Shown: piece by piece, positions 23,820 through 35,744 of the stretch
How positions within the stretch are numbered: the first letter of the stretch is position 1
Layout: each line of letters opens with the position of its first letter
Origin: Microcebus murinus
Taxonomy: Eukaryota; Chordata; Mammalia; Primates; Cheirogaleidae
Direction: 5' to 3'
DNA length: 64,000 bases
Assembly: GCF_040939455.1 (NCBI RefSeq)
Contig: NC_134119.1
Coordinates: forward strand, 16,914,501 to 16,978,500
Notes under the pieces: generated by a model
Seen by the model: the letters and a program-made list of their open reading frames with translations, nothing else
The model's database searches: none
Told to the model about the DNA's origin: nothing
Made by a program: the position numbers and the translations under genes

Positions 23820-24595
23820 CATGTATCAATCCAACTAATTGAGTGACAAATTGAGAAAGGACCACAATAGGGCTGAGAACTTTATTATATTCTGCCATAT
23901 TAGCAGAATGAATGTCCACACATATAAAGTGAGTATCATCTACTTTATTTCTATTTTACTTCACTAGGTTAATGTGTTAAAAAGAGAAAAGAAATGCACT
24001 GGAAGATAAACTTTAAGGGTTATTCAGAAATAAGTAGTATTATCACCTAATACATTCTTTAGCCTAAGATATAAATTTAAAGATTTTATATGAAAAGAAA
24101 CCTGATAATTGCAATCAGGTATGGCAAACACCTTACCTGCCCAACCCAGGACTTAGCTATCATAACTTAAAACTTAGAGTTGCCAAAGGCCACTGAGCAT
24201 AAAAGGCACAGTCCTATACTTTTAAAAGACTAGGACGTATCACAGTAGAACATTATAAACAAAAAGTACAACAGCTTCCACCTGTCAAGAATTTTCATAC
24301 CTATCATTCCAATCCTTAAGGTAGGTTGTATGACATCTATTGGTCAGTATTAATTACTATTAATAATGGGGACCCTGAGCTTTGTTCAAAATATTTTGCT
24401 TAAGAAGACATGAAGTCAAATAGGCAAAGACTTCTCTCACAGAACTCAAAAGCACCAGCATAGAAGAGAATTAGATAAATAAGAAAACAAGAAATGGAAT
24501 AGCAAAGGTTTCTTAAACCAAACGCAACAATCATTAATCATTAAAAAAGAAAATTTAAGTCCAATTTATAAAGAATTTCTGGTCACCAAAAGTTA
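23820..24595. other. Unassigned sequence, possibly degraded L1 at its right end
   Basis: No gene recognised. From about 24,380 the A-rich composition and fragments such as 'gcaaagacttctctcacagaac' hint at older L1 ORF2 sequence, but not firmly. Confidence 0.35.
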
Positions 24596-24599
24596 GCAT

Positions 24600-25410
24600 T
24601 AAGAGAATGAAGTAGCAGGACAGAGACTGACATCATATTCACAGACCACATCTGACAATGGACTCACGGATAAAGTATAAAAAGAACTACCAAAAATCAT
24701 CTAGAAGAAAAACCTCAATATCACCTCACTTCTGTTAGAATGGCTTCTATTAAAATGTCCAAAAACAATATAGATGGTGACATGTATGCAGAGAGAAAGG
24801 AATGCATTCTTGGTGGGACTGCAAATTAGTGCAAACTCTATGGAAAACAGTATGGAGATTTCTCAAAGAACTAAAAGTAGACCTACAATTCAATCCAGCA
24901 ATCCCACTACTGTGTATTTACCCAAAGGAAAAGATGTCATTTTATCAAAAAGACACCTGCCCTCAAATGTTGATTGCAGCAAAATTCACAATTGCCAAGA
25001 TATGGAATCAACTTAAGTGTCCATCAATTTATGAGTGGATTAAGAAAGTGTGGTATAAGTATACCATGGAGTACTACTCAGCCATAAAAAAGATGAATTA
25101 ATGCCTTTTGCAGCAATTTGAAAGAAATTGGAGACCATTATCCTAAGTGAAGTATCTCAAGAATGGAAAAACAAACACCATGTGTACTAATAAATTGGAA
25201 CTAACCAATGGGCAAACGTGCACAGAGCGAAGTAAAAGTCACCGGAAATCAGGTAGTGGGGCGAAGGGGTAAACACCTACTTAATGGGTACAATCAACAT
25301 TATTCAGGTGATAGGCACACTTATACCCCTGACACAAGCATTACAAAAGTGCTCCACATAACAAAAACATTTGTATATCCTTAATATTTTGAAATAAAAA
25401 AATAAACATT
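24600..25410 (+). mobile_element. L1 3' end (ORF2 C-terminus and 3' UTR)
   Basis: The plus-strand frame 24,802-25,101 encodes the ORF2 C-terminus with '[14 protein letters not shown]' and 'YTMEYYSAIKK'. Upstream, 'cctcacttctgttagaatggcttc' is ORF2. Downstream are the 3' UTR ('acctacttaatgggtacaat') and an A-rich end near 25,395-25,460. Frames are broken upstream, so no full ORF2 exists. Relatively well preserved. Confidence 0.88.
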
Positions 25411-25519
25411 TTGGAATAAATGGCATTGTATGGTTTGTCAAAAAAGAAAAAAAAGAAAAGAAAAAATCCATTCTGATTTTAGCGTGAACAAAACAAAAAA
25501 GAAGCATTTATGAAAAGAA

Positions 25520-26150
25520 GATCCAAATGGCTGATAAGAATAAGTATTCAGCATCATCCTTTTCAGGGAAATGCAAGTTAAAATAACAATGATATATCAG
25601 TACACACCCACCAGAATGCTAAAATTTCTGAGAAATTTTATGACCCAGCAATTCAACTCCCATATGCCTACCGAAGAGAAAAGTCACCGCAATCATTCAT
25701 CAGAAGACAGGTTCAAGAATGTTCTAAGCAGATTTACTCATAATAGCTAAATTATAAATAGGAAAAACTAAATGCCCATCAACAAAATAACGAATAAATG
25801 TTGGCATATATATACAATAGAATACACTATTTTTTGGATTGCTTATGTATGTAAAAACATGGATGAGTTAAAATATTTTGTTGAGCAAATGAGTTCAGTG
25901 CAAAAGAGCACCTATAGTAAGGATCTATTTATATGAAGTTCAAGAACAGGCAAAACTAATGGATGATGACAGAGCTCAGAATGATGGTTACTTAGTATGG
26001 AAGGAGGGGGTGAAATAAGAAGGGTGATGAAGGAGCATTCTGAGATGTTGGACCTGTTCTATATCTTAATTGGGGGTGGTTACAGAAGTATATATACACT
26101 TAAGACTAGTGCACATAACTCAATTAAAATTAAAAGACAAGGAAGAGTAT
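25520..26150 (+). mobile_element. Older L1M 3' end
   Basis: Order: 'caaatggctgataagaataagtattcagcatcatc', 'atgcaagttaaaataacaatgatat', 'atgacccagcaattcaactcc', 'gcccatcaacaaaataacgaataaatg', 'tgttctatatcttaattgggggtggttac'. This is an L1M-type ORF2 end plus 3' UTR, clearly more diverged than the L1 directly to its left. Both are on the plus strand. Confidence 0.8.
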
Positions 26151-26154
26151 AATC

Positions 26155-28190
26155 CATTGTCAAAAGGTAGCATCTAAAATAATCCCATCAATAGCAGCTT
26201 TATTACTTATGAAGTTTAAAACCACAGTTACCCAAAAGAGAGATCTCTTTAGGATTTTGTATCCTCTTTTATCCCATGAATGATAAATACTTGAGTTAGT
26301 TTAAGTTCTTAATAATGGGGGATGAAAAAAATAATATATTTTCATCTCCCTTGACTATTCATGTAAATATACTCCATCTAAATAAAGGTCATATTTTTCA
26401 ACCTCACCACACTTTGCTCTCTAGATTGGTTATTTCAACTTGTCTAAATAGGACAGAAATAGTCATGTTTCCAGGTACTTTATGTTGTTGAAGCAAAATG
26501 AGACTTTTAAATTCAAAGTATGTACTGTTTTATATTAGATAAAGTTTATCACCTCTATAATCAAGTTCCTAGAATATATCATATTAAAGTAGCTATCCCA
26601 AAGCTGAAAACAATTAGAATATGGCTCTAATAGTATCATTTTAAGACAGAGCAAAGGAGTATAACTGTAAAAAATGTCCTTTTGCATTGTGTTGTTAAGT
26701 TGCTAATATAGCTCCATAAACAACTAGTTTCAGGATATTGTAATGAATACTGAATATATAAGTTCCAATATTGATATTGCTGCTTTCAGACTAGTCAAGA
26801 CAGAAGAGGCTAGACCATCATTCTCTTAAATTGACACCAGCTGCTTCTCAACAATCACCACAGCACTCTTATCTTGCTGACCAATCAAAAGTAGCCTCCT
26901 TAAAAGCAAACATCTGCTAACCATTTACAGTAATTTCTACATGAAAAGAGGTTTATCAAAAACAACTTAAGCTTTGCCAACCCTGAACATGTGCTTCCAG
27001 AAAAATGATCTTTCGGCCTCAACTGTACTATGATCTCTAACTCCATATCCCTCAATACTTAACAAAACAAAAGATGATTTTCACAACACCTTTATTTCAA
27101 AATGCTTCACAAAGATAGTTTTTCATTCTGCACCTCCTCTCCCCATACCTGCTTCACCTCTTCAGAGTAGGGAGGACATTCAACTTAGGAGAAAAGTGAC
27201 ACCAAACCTGCTGACTTCTCATTTTGAGTTGAGTATAATTTTAAAAAATAACATCAAATTACAGCATTCTGGTTAAGGAAGCCAGACTGTTTAGGTTCAT
27301 GAGTTAAAAAAAAAATGAACTCAATAAATCTAGCTATTAATTTCCATTATTGTTGCTATTATTACTATTAATTATATAACAAAGCAGATAGTTACCATTC
27401 AGAATCCAGGGATGCTGGCATGCATGAAGTCTAATTTATATATTTTATGTATATAAAGTCAGGAGGAAATTGAAGAAGTTAAAATTAGAATTCGGAGTGT
27501 TCGCTATCCTTATGTACTTTAGGCAAGTCAACAACTAAAACAAATTCAACATACCATTTATATTTCATTGACATTTTTGAAGCTCCATTCTACTTTGAGA
27601 ATCTGTTGTATATGGAAGAAAACATCGCCTTAGTTTCACTCATGGGATCTGAATTTCTGTTGCATTTCCATCTCTATACTGTTAAAGTACCAAGTAATTA
27701 CCCCCCAAAACTAAATCACTGCTGTAAACATAGTATTTACCAAATCATTGATACTTTATGTATTTCATTCTCTACTTTAAAAGTCAGCATTTGTTTGTGA
27801 GTTGGAAGAAGCCCAAAGAAAAGTTCTGGGGACCAGACCATGCCAAATGGCTTTAAGAATTGGGGATCCCTCTCTCCTCCCAGGGAATAAAAGATTAATC
27901 ATTGTGACTCTACATGAATATCTTTTTTTTTCCACCTTCTTCCAAGAAGAAGAATTTCGAAAAGCTATTTTCTAGTTCAGCAGGGAAAGGATCATGTGTT
28001 CATATTTCCATCTTGAGCTTGTCATGGCATTTTTAGTATTGTTTTCAAGAGTAATAAGGCCCATAAAATGTCAATCAAAACCCACCACCAGCAGGGAATG
28101 TGTTGGAAGCTGTTACATAATCAGCATGCCTGTTTCAGCACAACACAAGTGGCATTTTTCATGTCAATACTGAATTCACAACTTTAAATC
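26155..28190. other. Unassigned noncoding sequence
   Basis: About 2 kb with no recognised repeat, exon or RNA gene. The 64-codon frame at 27,606 has no identifiable features. Confidence 0.4.
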
Positions 28191-28194
28191 TCAG

Positions 28195-28860
28195 ATTTCC
28201 TGTGCCTTGGGGTTGCCATGGAAGTCAGGACTATGGCAGTCTGAGCAGCCAGAATCAAAACCCAAGTGTCCTATTGCCTAATAGAATAATGAGTCATTTC
28301 ACTTTCCCAGGTCTCCTTCCCCTGAGTAATAGAATTACTGGGAGGAGGTGCGAGGGAAGGGCAAAGCAGGGCACTTCTAACAGCTGCAGGAAAGGCTGTA
28401 GAAACTCGCAGCCCATGCAAGCACTCAGATTTTCGAAGCTGACACCCACCCTCAAATTGAAACTTGGATATTGATGTAGTACTACAGAACTCAGTAATCT
28501 CTACCTGCAAATCCCAACCTCATTTCCTAGAAGACCAGAATCCCACTGCACAGTGCTCTGAGTTTATTTTTGTTGGGGGGGGGGAGTGAGAGTGGAACAG
28601 GTTTTTAATTTTTTCTGAATTAACACTAGCTACGGCATTATTGTGGTCTGAGTCCTACACTTTCCTACACGATGAAGATGGAAAAGACATATTGAACCAC
28701 CATACTAATCATCTACTAGTATGCTTTCTCCATAGAACTTCCTCCAACCAAAAATCATAAATGATTTGGGTAAAAGAGCTTCTTGTGTCTCCTTAGGGTT
28801 TTTTTTTTTCTCCGAAATATCAGTTATCAGTTTTATGGTTACACAGATCAAATGAATATT
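28195..28860. other. Repeat-free stretch of moderate GC with a poly-G run
   Basis: No repeat family recognised at 28,195-28,560. Two overlapping frames of 79-90 codons on opposite strands have no known domain. A run of Gs lies near 28,576-28,584. It could hold a regulatory element, but nothing decisive is visible. Confidence 0.3.
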
Positions 28861-28865
28861 CTTTT

Positions 28866-29236
28866 AGTAGGTGAAATAAGGCGAGAAGAAAAAAGTAAGG
28901 AGATAGGACAAAGAGCGCTGGTGAGGAGGGAGAGAGTAGGAAAACACAGAGGAGGAAATGGAGAAAGAAAAGATGGAGGGAAAAGAAGAGGAGGGGAAAG
29001 TTAAAAGGAAGAAAGAAGGAGCTTCCAGATAGCAGAACACATGGAGTTTGGGGGCGGGGGGAATCTCCGCCCCATTCTCCATACCTCTCGCTATGTATCT
29101 CTTCATCTGTATCCTTTGTAATATCCTTTATAATAAACAGGTACATGGAGGAAAAAGAGAGAGGAAGAAGCAATGCAAAGAGGAGAAGGAAGAAATGGAG
29201 ACAGAATAGGAAGAGGAAGAAAAGAAGAAGAGGTGG
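28866..29236. repeat. Polypurine (GA-rich) tract with a GC hairpin
   Basis: Nearly all-purine plus strand at 28,876-29,043 and again at 29,146-29,232. Between them, arms ggggcgg (29051-29057) and ccgcccc (29067-29073) form a GC-rich stem. The 139-codon minus frame is a translation of the polypyrimidine strand (runs of L, F, S) and is not a gene. Triplex-prone DNA is a reasonable inference. Confidence 0.85.
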
Positions 29237-29239
29237 CAT

Positions 29240-30535
29240 CTTTTAAATAGATTTTGGGTTGTTTGCTATTCCCATACATGTTATAGCATAACTTATTTCC
29301 CCCTGCTGCATGGAGCTTTAGTTACTCAGAAAGCATTTTAGATCTTCATGGAAGCCCATAACATCCTATAGAGAAAGACTCTAAATAACTATTTCTAGTT
29401 GCCTCATGGAACAACTTATTTCAAAGTTGTTTAGAATTTGATCCTGTGGCCCTGCCCACCCTTGCCCAAGTATATGACTTCAATCATGTTATTTTCTTAC
29501 ATACTTGAATAATTCTCCATTTGTAGTATTTATTCTCTTTCTATCCTTACGAGGCTTTTACTTAAGAAAAATCTTATTCAACTCTATTACAAAGGAATTA
29601 TGGCGCTGAACCGAAAGCAGAAGGAACAAATTAGATAGATGGATAGGTAGATCTCGGTATGTGTATAAATACACACACTATATTTATATGTATATACTAC
29701 TTTTCGCTGTTGTCAAGACACTGTGGATAAGATACCACATTATTTCATGTATCATTAAGAAAGCAAAGAAAAAATTACTGTCCATTAAGCTAAGATATAT
29801 GATCAATTATAAGTTGCATCCTGATTTCAGAGCTGTATGTAATGTAGGGGCAGAGAGAAAGCTTCCCTTCTCCCCTCTCTGAAAGTTTGCTGAAATGACT
29901 GACAATAGACAGATTAATAGGAGAAAAGGACTTACAAACTTATTAATGTGCATTTAAACACAGGAGTCCTGTAAATGAGACTCAAAGAAGGGCCAGATGG
30001 TTGAGGCTTATATAACTCTTCACAGGACAGACAAAAATGGAGAAAATGGGGAAAATGGGGGGGGGGGTCAAGGATTTAGGAAATTTTAGAGGGGTAGTAA
30101 ATAATTTTTAGGGGAAATAAATAAGCTTAAAAAACAATGGCCTAGGACAAAAGTTCCTCTGGGCCCTGGGGGAGACTGTGGCAAGACAAAGGGTGAAACT
30201 TCACCCTGAATAAAGATTGTCTTATTATGCAGATAAAGTGTCCCAGGTAATCTTTTGGAGTAGCCTTCAGAAAAAAAAAAAGACAAAAAGTCTGTCTGGG
30301 CTGGAGATGACTTTCAGTCTCTTCTCTGGTAGTTAATCTTTTCTGGTTATTTGATGAAACTCCTAGAGAGGAGGTCTTAAAATAATTGTACTTCTTTTGG
30401 AATTTTAGCTAAGGAAATTCCAGAGAGAATCCCTCCCTGTGCTTTGGGAAAGAATGAGGATTAGAGACATGGGGATGCCGAGGGTATTTAGTACCATTTT
30501 GGGGGTATTCTGAGCCCCAACGGCAGGTAACTTTA
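29240..30535. other. Unassigned sequence, possibly an LTR-like repeat at 29,830-30,330
   Basis: The 29,830-30,330 interval has a poly-G run and an 'aataaa' motif near 30,210. It has the feel of an ERV LTR, but I cannot match it to a family. The rest is unrecognised. Confidence 0.3.
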
Positions 30536-30539
30536 CTGC

Positions 30540-30915
30540 AATTGAGGGACATTGTACAAAATAAATGACCAGTACTCTTCAAACATGCCAAGATCATAAA
30601 AGACAAGGAAAGACTGAGAACCAGTTATAGACTGAAGGAGACTAAGAAGAAATAACAACTAAACGCAATGCGAGAGTCTGGATAGCATCCTAAAACAACA
30701 ACAACAAAAAGTTAGTAGAAAAATTGGCAAAATTCAAATAAGGTCTGAAGCTTAAAGATATTGTACAATTGTTAATTTCTTATTCTTGATAACTGTCCTA
30801 TGGTTTTCTAAGATGTTTCCATTATAGGGAGTGGGGTGAGAGACATATATTTTTAAAACTCTGAATTATTTTTGCAACTTTTCTGTAAGTCTAAAATTTC
30901 AAAAGAAAACATTTT
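30540..30915 (+). mobile_element. L1M 3' UTR
   Basis: Order typical of an old L1M (L1ME-like) tail: 'acattgtacaaaataaatgacc', 'aaagacaaggaaagactgag', 'gaaaaattggcaaaattcaaat', 'ttgtacaattgttaatttctt', 'gcaacttttctgtaagtctaaaatttc'. Only 3' UTR sequence is present. Confidence 0.78.
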
Positions 30916-30919
30916 TAAA

Positions 30920-31020
30920 ATGTGAAAGAATATGTGTTTTAGAATCATGTAAAAATAGTACTTCAGAATTCTATAAAATAACACATATATTCACATATAA
31001 TTTGTTCATTATTTGGAGAA
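30920..31020. other. Short unassigned AT-rich spacer
   Basis: Nothing recognised between the L1M tail and the following MIR. Confidence 0.4.
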
Positions 31021-31024
31021 CAAC

Positions 31025-31200
31025 ATAATGTGGTAGAAAGGGCTCTCGACTGGGTATCTAATCCCTGAGTTCTAGTTTTGATTCTGACCAAATTCATAGG
31101 ACACATGTTATGATTCCTCAAAAATAATTACTCTGGTTCTCAATTTCTTCAGTCTGTAAGATGCGATTTTTTTTTATTGGACTAAGTGGATTTTTTAAAG
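31025..31200 (-). mobile_element. MIR SINE, antisense
   Basis: Reverse MIR order: 'gtggtagaaagggctctcgactggg', 'gttctagttttgattctgacc', 'ctctggttctcaatttcttcagtctgtaagatg'. A T-run interrupts the 3' part. Confidence 0.62.
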
Positions 31201-31204
31201 GGCC

Positions 31205-33225
31205 TTTTTACCTCTAATATTCTCAGTATCTATTAATATATTAGCAACTAATCAGAATATATGGAATAGCGCTTTTCCCTAAAATCAGCAAAATGGTCAA
31301 AGCTATTAATATTTTTGAAAGGCTACGTACATGCCTACACACACATTATCACAAACATAGACTTCTCTCTATACGTAATGAGCACAGAATAAGCTAGATC
31401 ATGGTGAAACCTATGTCTGCTCTGTGTTCACTGAGTGCTTAATTTATCCTTAGCACATAAACATGCCAGGTGTTATTAGTGTGAAATAAAACTCAGCAGT
31501 TTTTAGCAAGACTAGAACTGTTCCAAACTACTTTCTCAGAAAAGGAATCATCTGGGCAAAAATGAAAGTGGAGATATATATTTATTAGCTGTTCACCCTT
31601 GCCAAAGCCCCAATTTCTAGTCTTTAGTCAATGTGGACTAATTGATGAAGACAAGTTACTAAAATAATGTGTGGGTGGTGTCACAGAAGAAGTTCCCCCT
31701 AAAGGGACAGAAGAGCCATCCATAAAATGCCTTTCTATATTCTGTGTGCAATTCTACCCTTAGAAATAATGAGAAACCAGACACTTGTTCTTCTCTTGAA
31801 TTCTTGAGCAAAGGAAGATAATGAGAGAACTTTTTAAGTGTCATAGTGGGATCTAGGCTAAGAATTTACCTTTCTAATAAAAGTCTTTGCGAAAAAGGCA
31901 TACAATATGGATGGATGCACTGCAGCTTATTAATCCTCCATATCATTAAAGGAAAAAGAAAACAAAACAAAACCTCTTTGTTGTTATTGTCTAAAGCACA
32001 AACATGCTGTCAAAGCTGACCAGGTAAGGGAACATAGTAGAAAACACTAGGTCATTACATTTCAAAGCAAGATACACAGCATGGACCTTCCCCTGGGAAG
32101 TCAGTGAGCGGGGTGGTGTGGGAGCCTTCTGTTGGGGGAAAATGTGTCACTTTCTCGCCCAGTGATAAAACAAAGCAATCAGGGGAGTGACAGATTCTAT
32201 TGTATGATGCTCATTTCAACATGTGCTGAATAATAAAGGGTGAGAACTGGCTGAGGAGGGAAGAAGAAAGTTTCCCAGCCAAGGGTGTGGAGGAGACCCA
32301 GAGGGCTATAGAAGGATTAGACAAATTGATGTGTAAATTGAGGTGGCTGATTTAGACTCAATCAGGAGTGTGAGGAAAGCAAGAATCTACACCACCCCCC
32401 CCCCCCCCAGTCTTTTTTGCTCCCTTCCCGGATTCTCTTTCTGTTAGTCTCTCTGGGGAGGAAATTCTGACAGGAGGTATTTCCCTGGGTGGGACCAGGA
32501 AGATTTCCCATAAGTGATCAAACCAGACAGTATTTTCTGAGTCCTCCTCATGGAAGAAGGTAGGGCTGTCTATAATGTCTAGACTGGTCTAGGCCTAAGG
32601 CTACCTCTTTACAAATGCATTTTCTAACAGTACATAGCCTTTTAGAGGCCAGCCAAGGAGCCAGAGGCTCTATCCTAATTGTGGATTTCTACTAGTGAGT
32701 TAGTCATCCCTTCTTGCCAATCCAACTAGGGTGATACAACAGTTTACAAAGGAGATTCCTGCTGCTATGTGTTGCTAAACTATTATTACTCAACAAGGCC
32801 ACACATTGCATAACTCTAGTGGGCATTGTTCACATTGTTTCTATGTGAATGAGGCCCCTGAAGTTGTACATTTTTGTGGCATTGCAGTTCAAAGCATTTT
32901 ATACCCTGTATTCTAGGTTGTGTGTGTGCTGGGGTATTTTGTTGGTTGGTTTGCTTGTATTGGGAGACTGAGGGAAAAAGAAGGAATAAAGGTGGTAGAA
33001 GGGAGAGCTGGATGGGAAGGAGGAGCTGACTGGAATGGCAGAAACAATTGAGAAGTACCAAAAGAACCACTGCTAAGAATTCCTCTATACTTTGTACCTT
33101 TGGAGCTTTGTACATGTTGCAAGCAACTACCTGGATGAGCAAAGATCATTTGGAGGACATCTAGATCAACACTTACACATACAGTCTCAGTTTGGTGAGG
33201 CTAGAAATGAAGCAGAAGAGAAACA
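31205..33225. other. Unassigned sequence with a poly-C run
   Basis: About 2 kb without a recognised repeat family or gene. A run of 14 Cs sits at 32,395-32,408. Two overlapping minus frames (32,816-33,149) have low-complexity stretches and no known domain. Confidence 0.4.
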
Positions 33226-33231
33226 TTTTGC

Positions 33232-33418
33232 AAGGGTTCTTGGGTGTGGTCCCCAGGCTAGCACTATTAACAACGTGGGAACTTATTAGAAATGCAAATT
33301 TTCAGGTCCCACCCCAGCCCTACCTGATCTGAAATCTGAGGGTGGAGCTCAGCAATCTGTGTTTTAACAAGCCCTGTAGGTTATTCTGATGCATACTTAA
33401 ATGTGAGAATCACTGCTG
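33232..33418 (-). mobile_element. MER5-type hAT MITE
   Basis: Reverse MER5A order: 'gggtgtggtccccaggctag', 'gggaacttattagaaatgcaaattttcaggtcccacccc', 'cagcaatctgtgttttaacaagccctgtaggttattctgatgc', then a degraded terminus 'gagaatcactg'. Non-autonomous, no transposase. Confidence 0.85.
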
Positions 33419-33424
33419 TTTAGT

Positions 33425-34790
33425 ATGCTCATAAGTAATTTATGAGAAATGGCAAAGTTTGAGATTTTTGACTGGGGATTGGTTGCTTACTGGTTTGGGG
33501 TATCTGAGGAATACAGTCTGTTAACAGAGAACATGCAAGAGTAGAACCTGGCTAATCACTAGGTTTTTCAGAAGCTCTAAGGGTAAATGCAGTGCCAAAG
33601 AAAACAACCTTGGCCTTTGTACAGGAGTACAAGGATAGGAGTGCCAGAACTTGTTTTAAAAATGCAAATCTTGGTTCTCCAGTTTAAACTAGTGTAGAAT
33701 CTGCCAGTTCAACCCTTTGTCTTCTTATCCATTTCTGGAAGCAAGACAGGAAGAAGGGGAAGGAATAACTCTTATTTGTGGGTTTGAAAATCTAAACTTC
33801 TCCAAAAGTTATCCTGAGACAATGCCAAGATACTCCCACTCTTAAAATATCTCTAGTTATTTATAAACCATCCCATTACATTTCTGATGTCATTTATACA
33901 AAAATGCACATTTAAACCACATAAATTCTTTGTATCCTATGCATTTTTGGGCTGCTGGGAGTATGGAAATACAAAAGGTGCTAAATTACACATTAGCAAT
34001 ACATGAGAATCCAGAGAGGTATGGTTAGTACCAAAGCCATTTTGTGGAGTTCAATTTAAGGACTGGATAAGCCTTGGATATATTAACAGTAGACAAGAGT
34101 GAATATTAGTGAATATGATCAGAGAAAAGCAAAGGAAGAACCAATTAAAACTTTTATTATGATTGATATTAGATGCATATTGCAATAAAATCATGCACCA
34201 ATGAAAGTAAAAAATAACAAAGATAAAGACATTAGGTAGATGAGAAATCCAATTATCCAAAGACAAAAAATTAAAAATACATCCATTTCAATGTATAACC
34301 ATAACCAGAGAAGTGTTACACAATGGTGCTGTCCTCCAGTAGAGGGATAGTAAATTTCTGGCATACTTGCTATTCCTGCCAATTGCCAGCCTGAGGCAGA
34401 CATCACTATCACCACTGCTTTCCTCCCCTTTGAGCATAGGCTCAGCCTCAGAGTTCTCAATACCAGCAGTTGGCAGCCACTACCAATCGATCACAGCTGC
34501 TATTTTGCCACTGATGGCTGCCTAGAATGGGCCTTGGCTGGCAAGCTGCTCCTGCTCCCAGCTCTGCCTCTCATCTCTTTGCCACATGAAGTCTCTTCCA
34601 TACAGTGTCCCAAAGTATATCTGGGGGCAGAGGGGAGAATCAATGTTTTTGAAACTGTAAAAAAAGATCTAAGTTATTATGAAAATGAATAGTATATGTA
34701 TACATCACATACATGCATACCAAAATGTGGGGTATTATCAAGTGGTTCAAGTTATTTTTCACATTTTTAAAAAATTAAATAAAAAAAAAT
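33425..34790. other. Unassigned noncoding sequence
   Basis: No repeat family or gene recognised. Two short overlapping minus frames (34,051-34,460) have no identifiable domain. Confidence 0.4.
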
Positions 34791-34794
34791 TCGT

Positions 34795-34820
34795 GTGCTT
34801 TCTTTGGCAGCACATAGACC
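34795..34820 (+). pseudogene. Truncated U6 snRNA retropseudogene fragment
   Basis: The 26 bases starting 'gtgctttctttggcagcaca' align ungapped with the U6 snRNA 5' end (GTGCTCGCTTCGGCAGCACA...), with 21 of 26 identical by my count. It starts exactly at U6 position 1 and then passes into an A-rich tail (34,821-34,848). The rest of U6 is missing, so it cannot make a functional snRNA. U6 5' fragments are known products of L1-mediated template switching. Confidence 0.65.
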
Positions 34821-35039
34821 AAAAAAATAAAATAAAATAAAAAAATCAATGATTATGTGTTTTACTGTATAATAAAAAATATAACAACATCAACCTCTAA
34901 ATTCATGTGTATTATTGCTTATGACAAAGACAAAAATAAAGAAAAAGTTTTAATTAGAGAAAAAATTAAGTAATAATAGTGCAGGCAGCAAAAATCTTGA
35001 AGGTGGCTTGTGACTGGCTGAAGTCTGAGAAACACTGTT

Positions 35040-35350
35040 ATACAAATGCCTATAAAGTACTGAGTCTCACCTAACTTCGCCGCTAATACACTATGCCATC
35101 AGGAGAACATGCCAATTACCCGACAACACAGTGCTAACATCTCCAACTGCCCCCTAATTAAATGTGAAGTTATCCCTGCCTTTTAGCAATTGTCTCACAC
35201 TAAAATTTTATAATTTAGAAACAACTAACTCATGAACTTAGCTAAGACTCAAGAGGTAGAAAAGCCTAGCCCCTTATCTGACCTACAATCTACAATTAAC
35301 GTGGTTATGTCCTCAGCCACAACTAACTAATGTCACCCCCAATTAACTTT
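35040..35350. other. G-poor, A/C-rich stretch of unknown origin
   Basis: The plus strand is unusually low in G and rich in A and C ('ccaattacccgacaacacag', 'ctccaactgccccctaatta') compared with its surroundings. I could not match it to a repeat. Such strand asymmetry is seen in mitochondrial light-strand sequence, but no mitochondrial gene is recognisable. Confidence 0.3.
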
Positions 35351-35622
35351 CTCAGATAGTTTTTTAATTAGCACTAACAGTTCAAACTACTAAAAAACAA
35401 CAGCACAAGGTGGCATGGTAATAGGACTGCTTCCAAGAGTATTAATTTACTCTGACAACTGACAACAACAGAAAAATTCTAGGGGAAAAAATTCCATTCT
35501 ATTTTATCTTTGCTGCTTATAATATGGTCTGTCCTTAAAGGTCTAATTTATGTCACATGTTTAGAGATGCCATTTTTATTATCTCATATCTGAATTATAT
35601 TCATTTTTTTTTTCTGTTTTAG

Positions 35623-35739
35623 AATAGCACCGGGTTTCTGTTTGTCAGAAGCATTTGTCATTGAGTGGTGAGATTACATTGCAAGAGATGTCATAAGCAG
35701 CGGTTTGTCACCACCTGCCATGTTAAATAAATCTCAGAG
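35623..35739 (+). other. Candidate noncoding exon
   Basis: A T-rich tract ending 'tttttttttctgttttag' precedes 35,623 and a consensus donor 'gtaagc' follows at 35,740. The 117-bp interval has stops in all three forward frames, so it would be a UTR or lncRNA exon. It contains no recognised repeat, which weighs slightly in favour. Chance occurrence of such a signal pair in 64 kb is quite possible. Confidence 0.3.
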
Positions 35740-35744
35740 GTAAG

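Noticed and set aside
24802..25101. 99-codon plus frame as an independent gene
   Set aside because: It is the C-terminal end of L1 ORF2, recognisable by YTMEYYSAIKK.
28820..29239. 139-codon minus frame rich in L, F and S that looks like a membrane protein
   Set aside because: It is the translation of a polypyrimidine strand, so the apparent hydrophobicity is a composition artefact.
29830..30330. Possible ERV LTR
   Set aside because: An aataaa and a poly-G run are suggestive, but no boundaries or family match could be supported.
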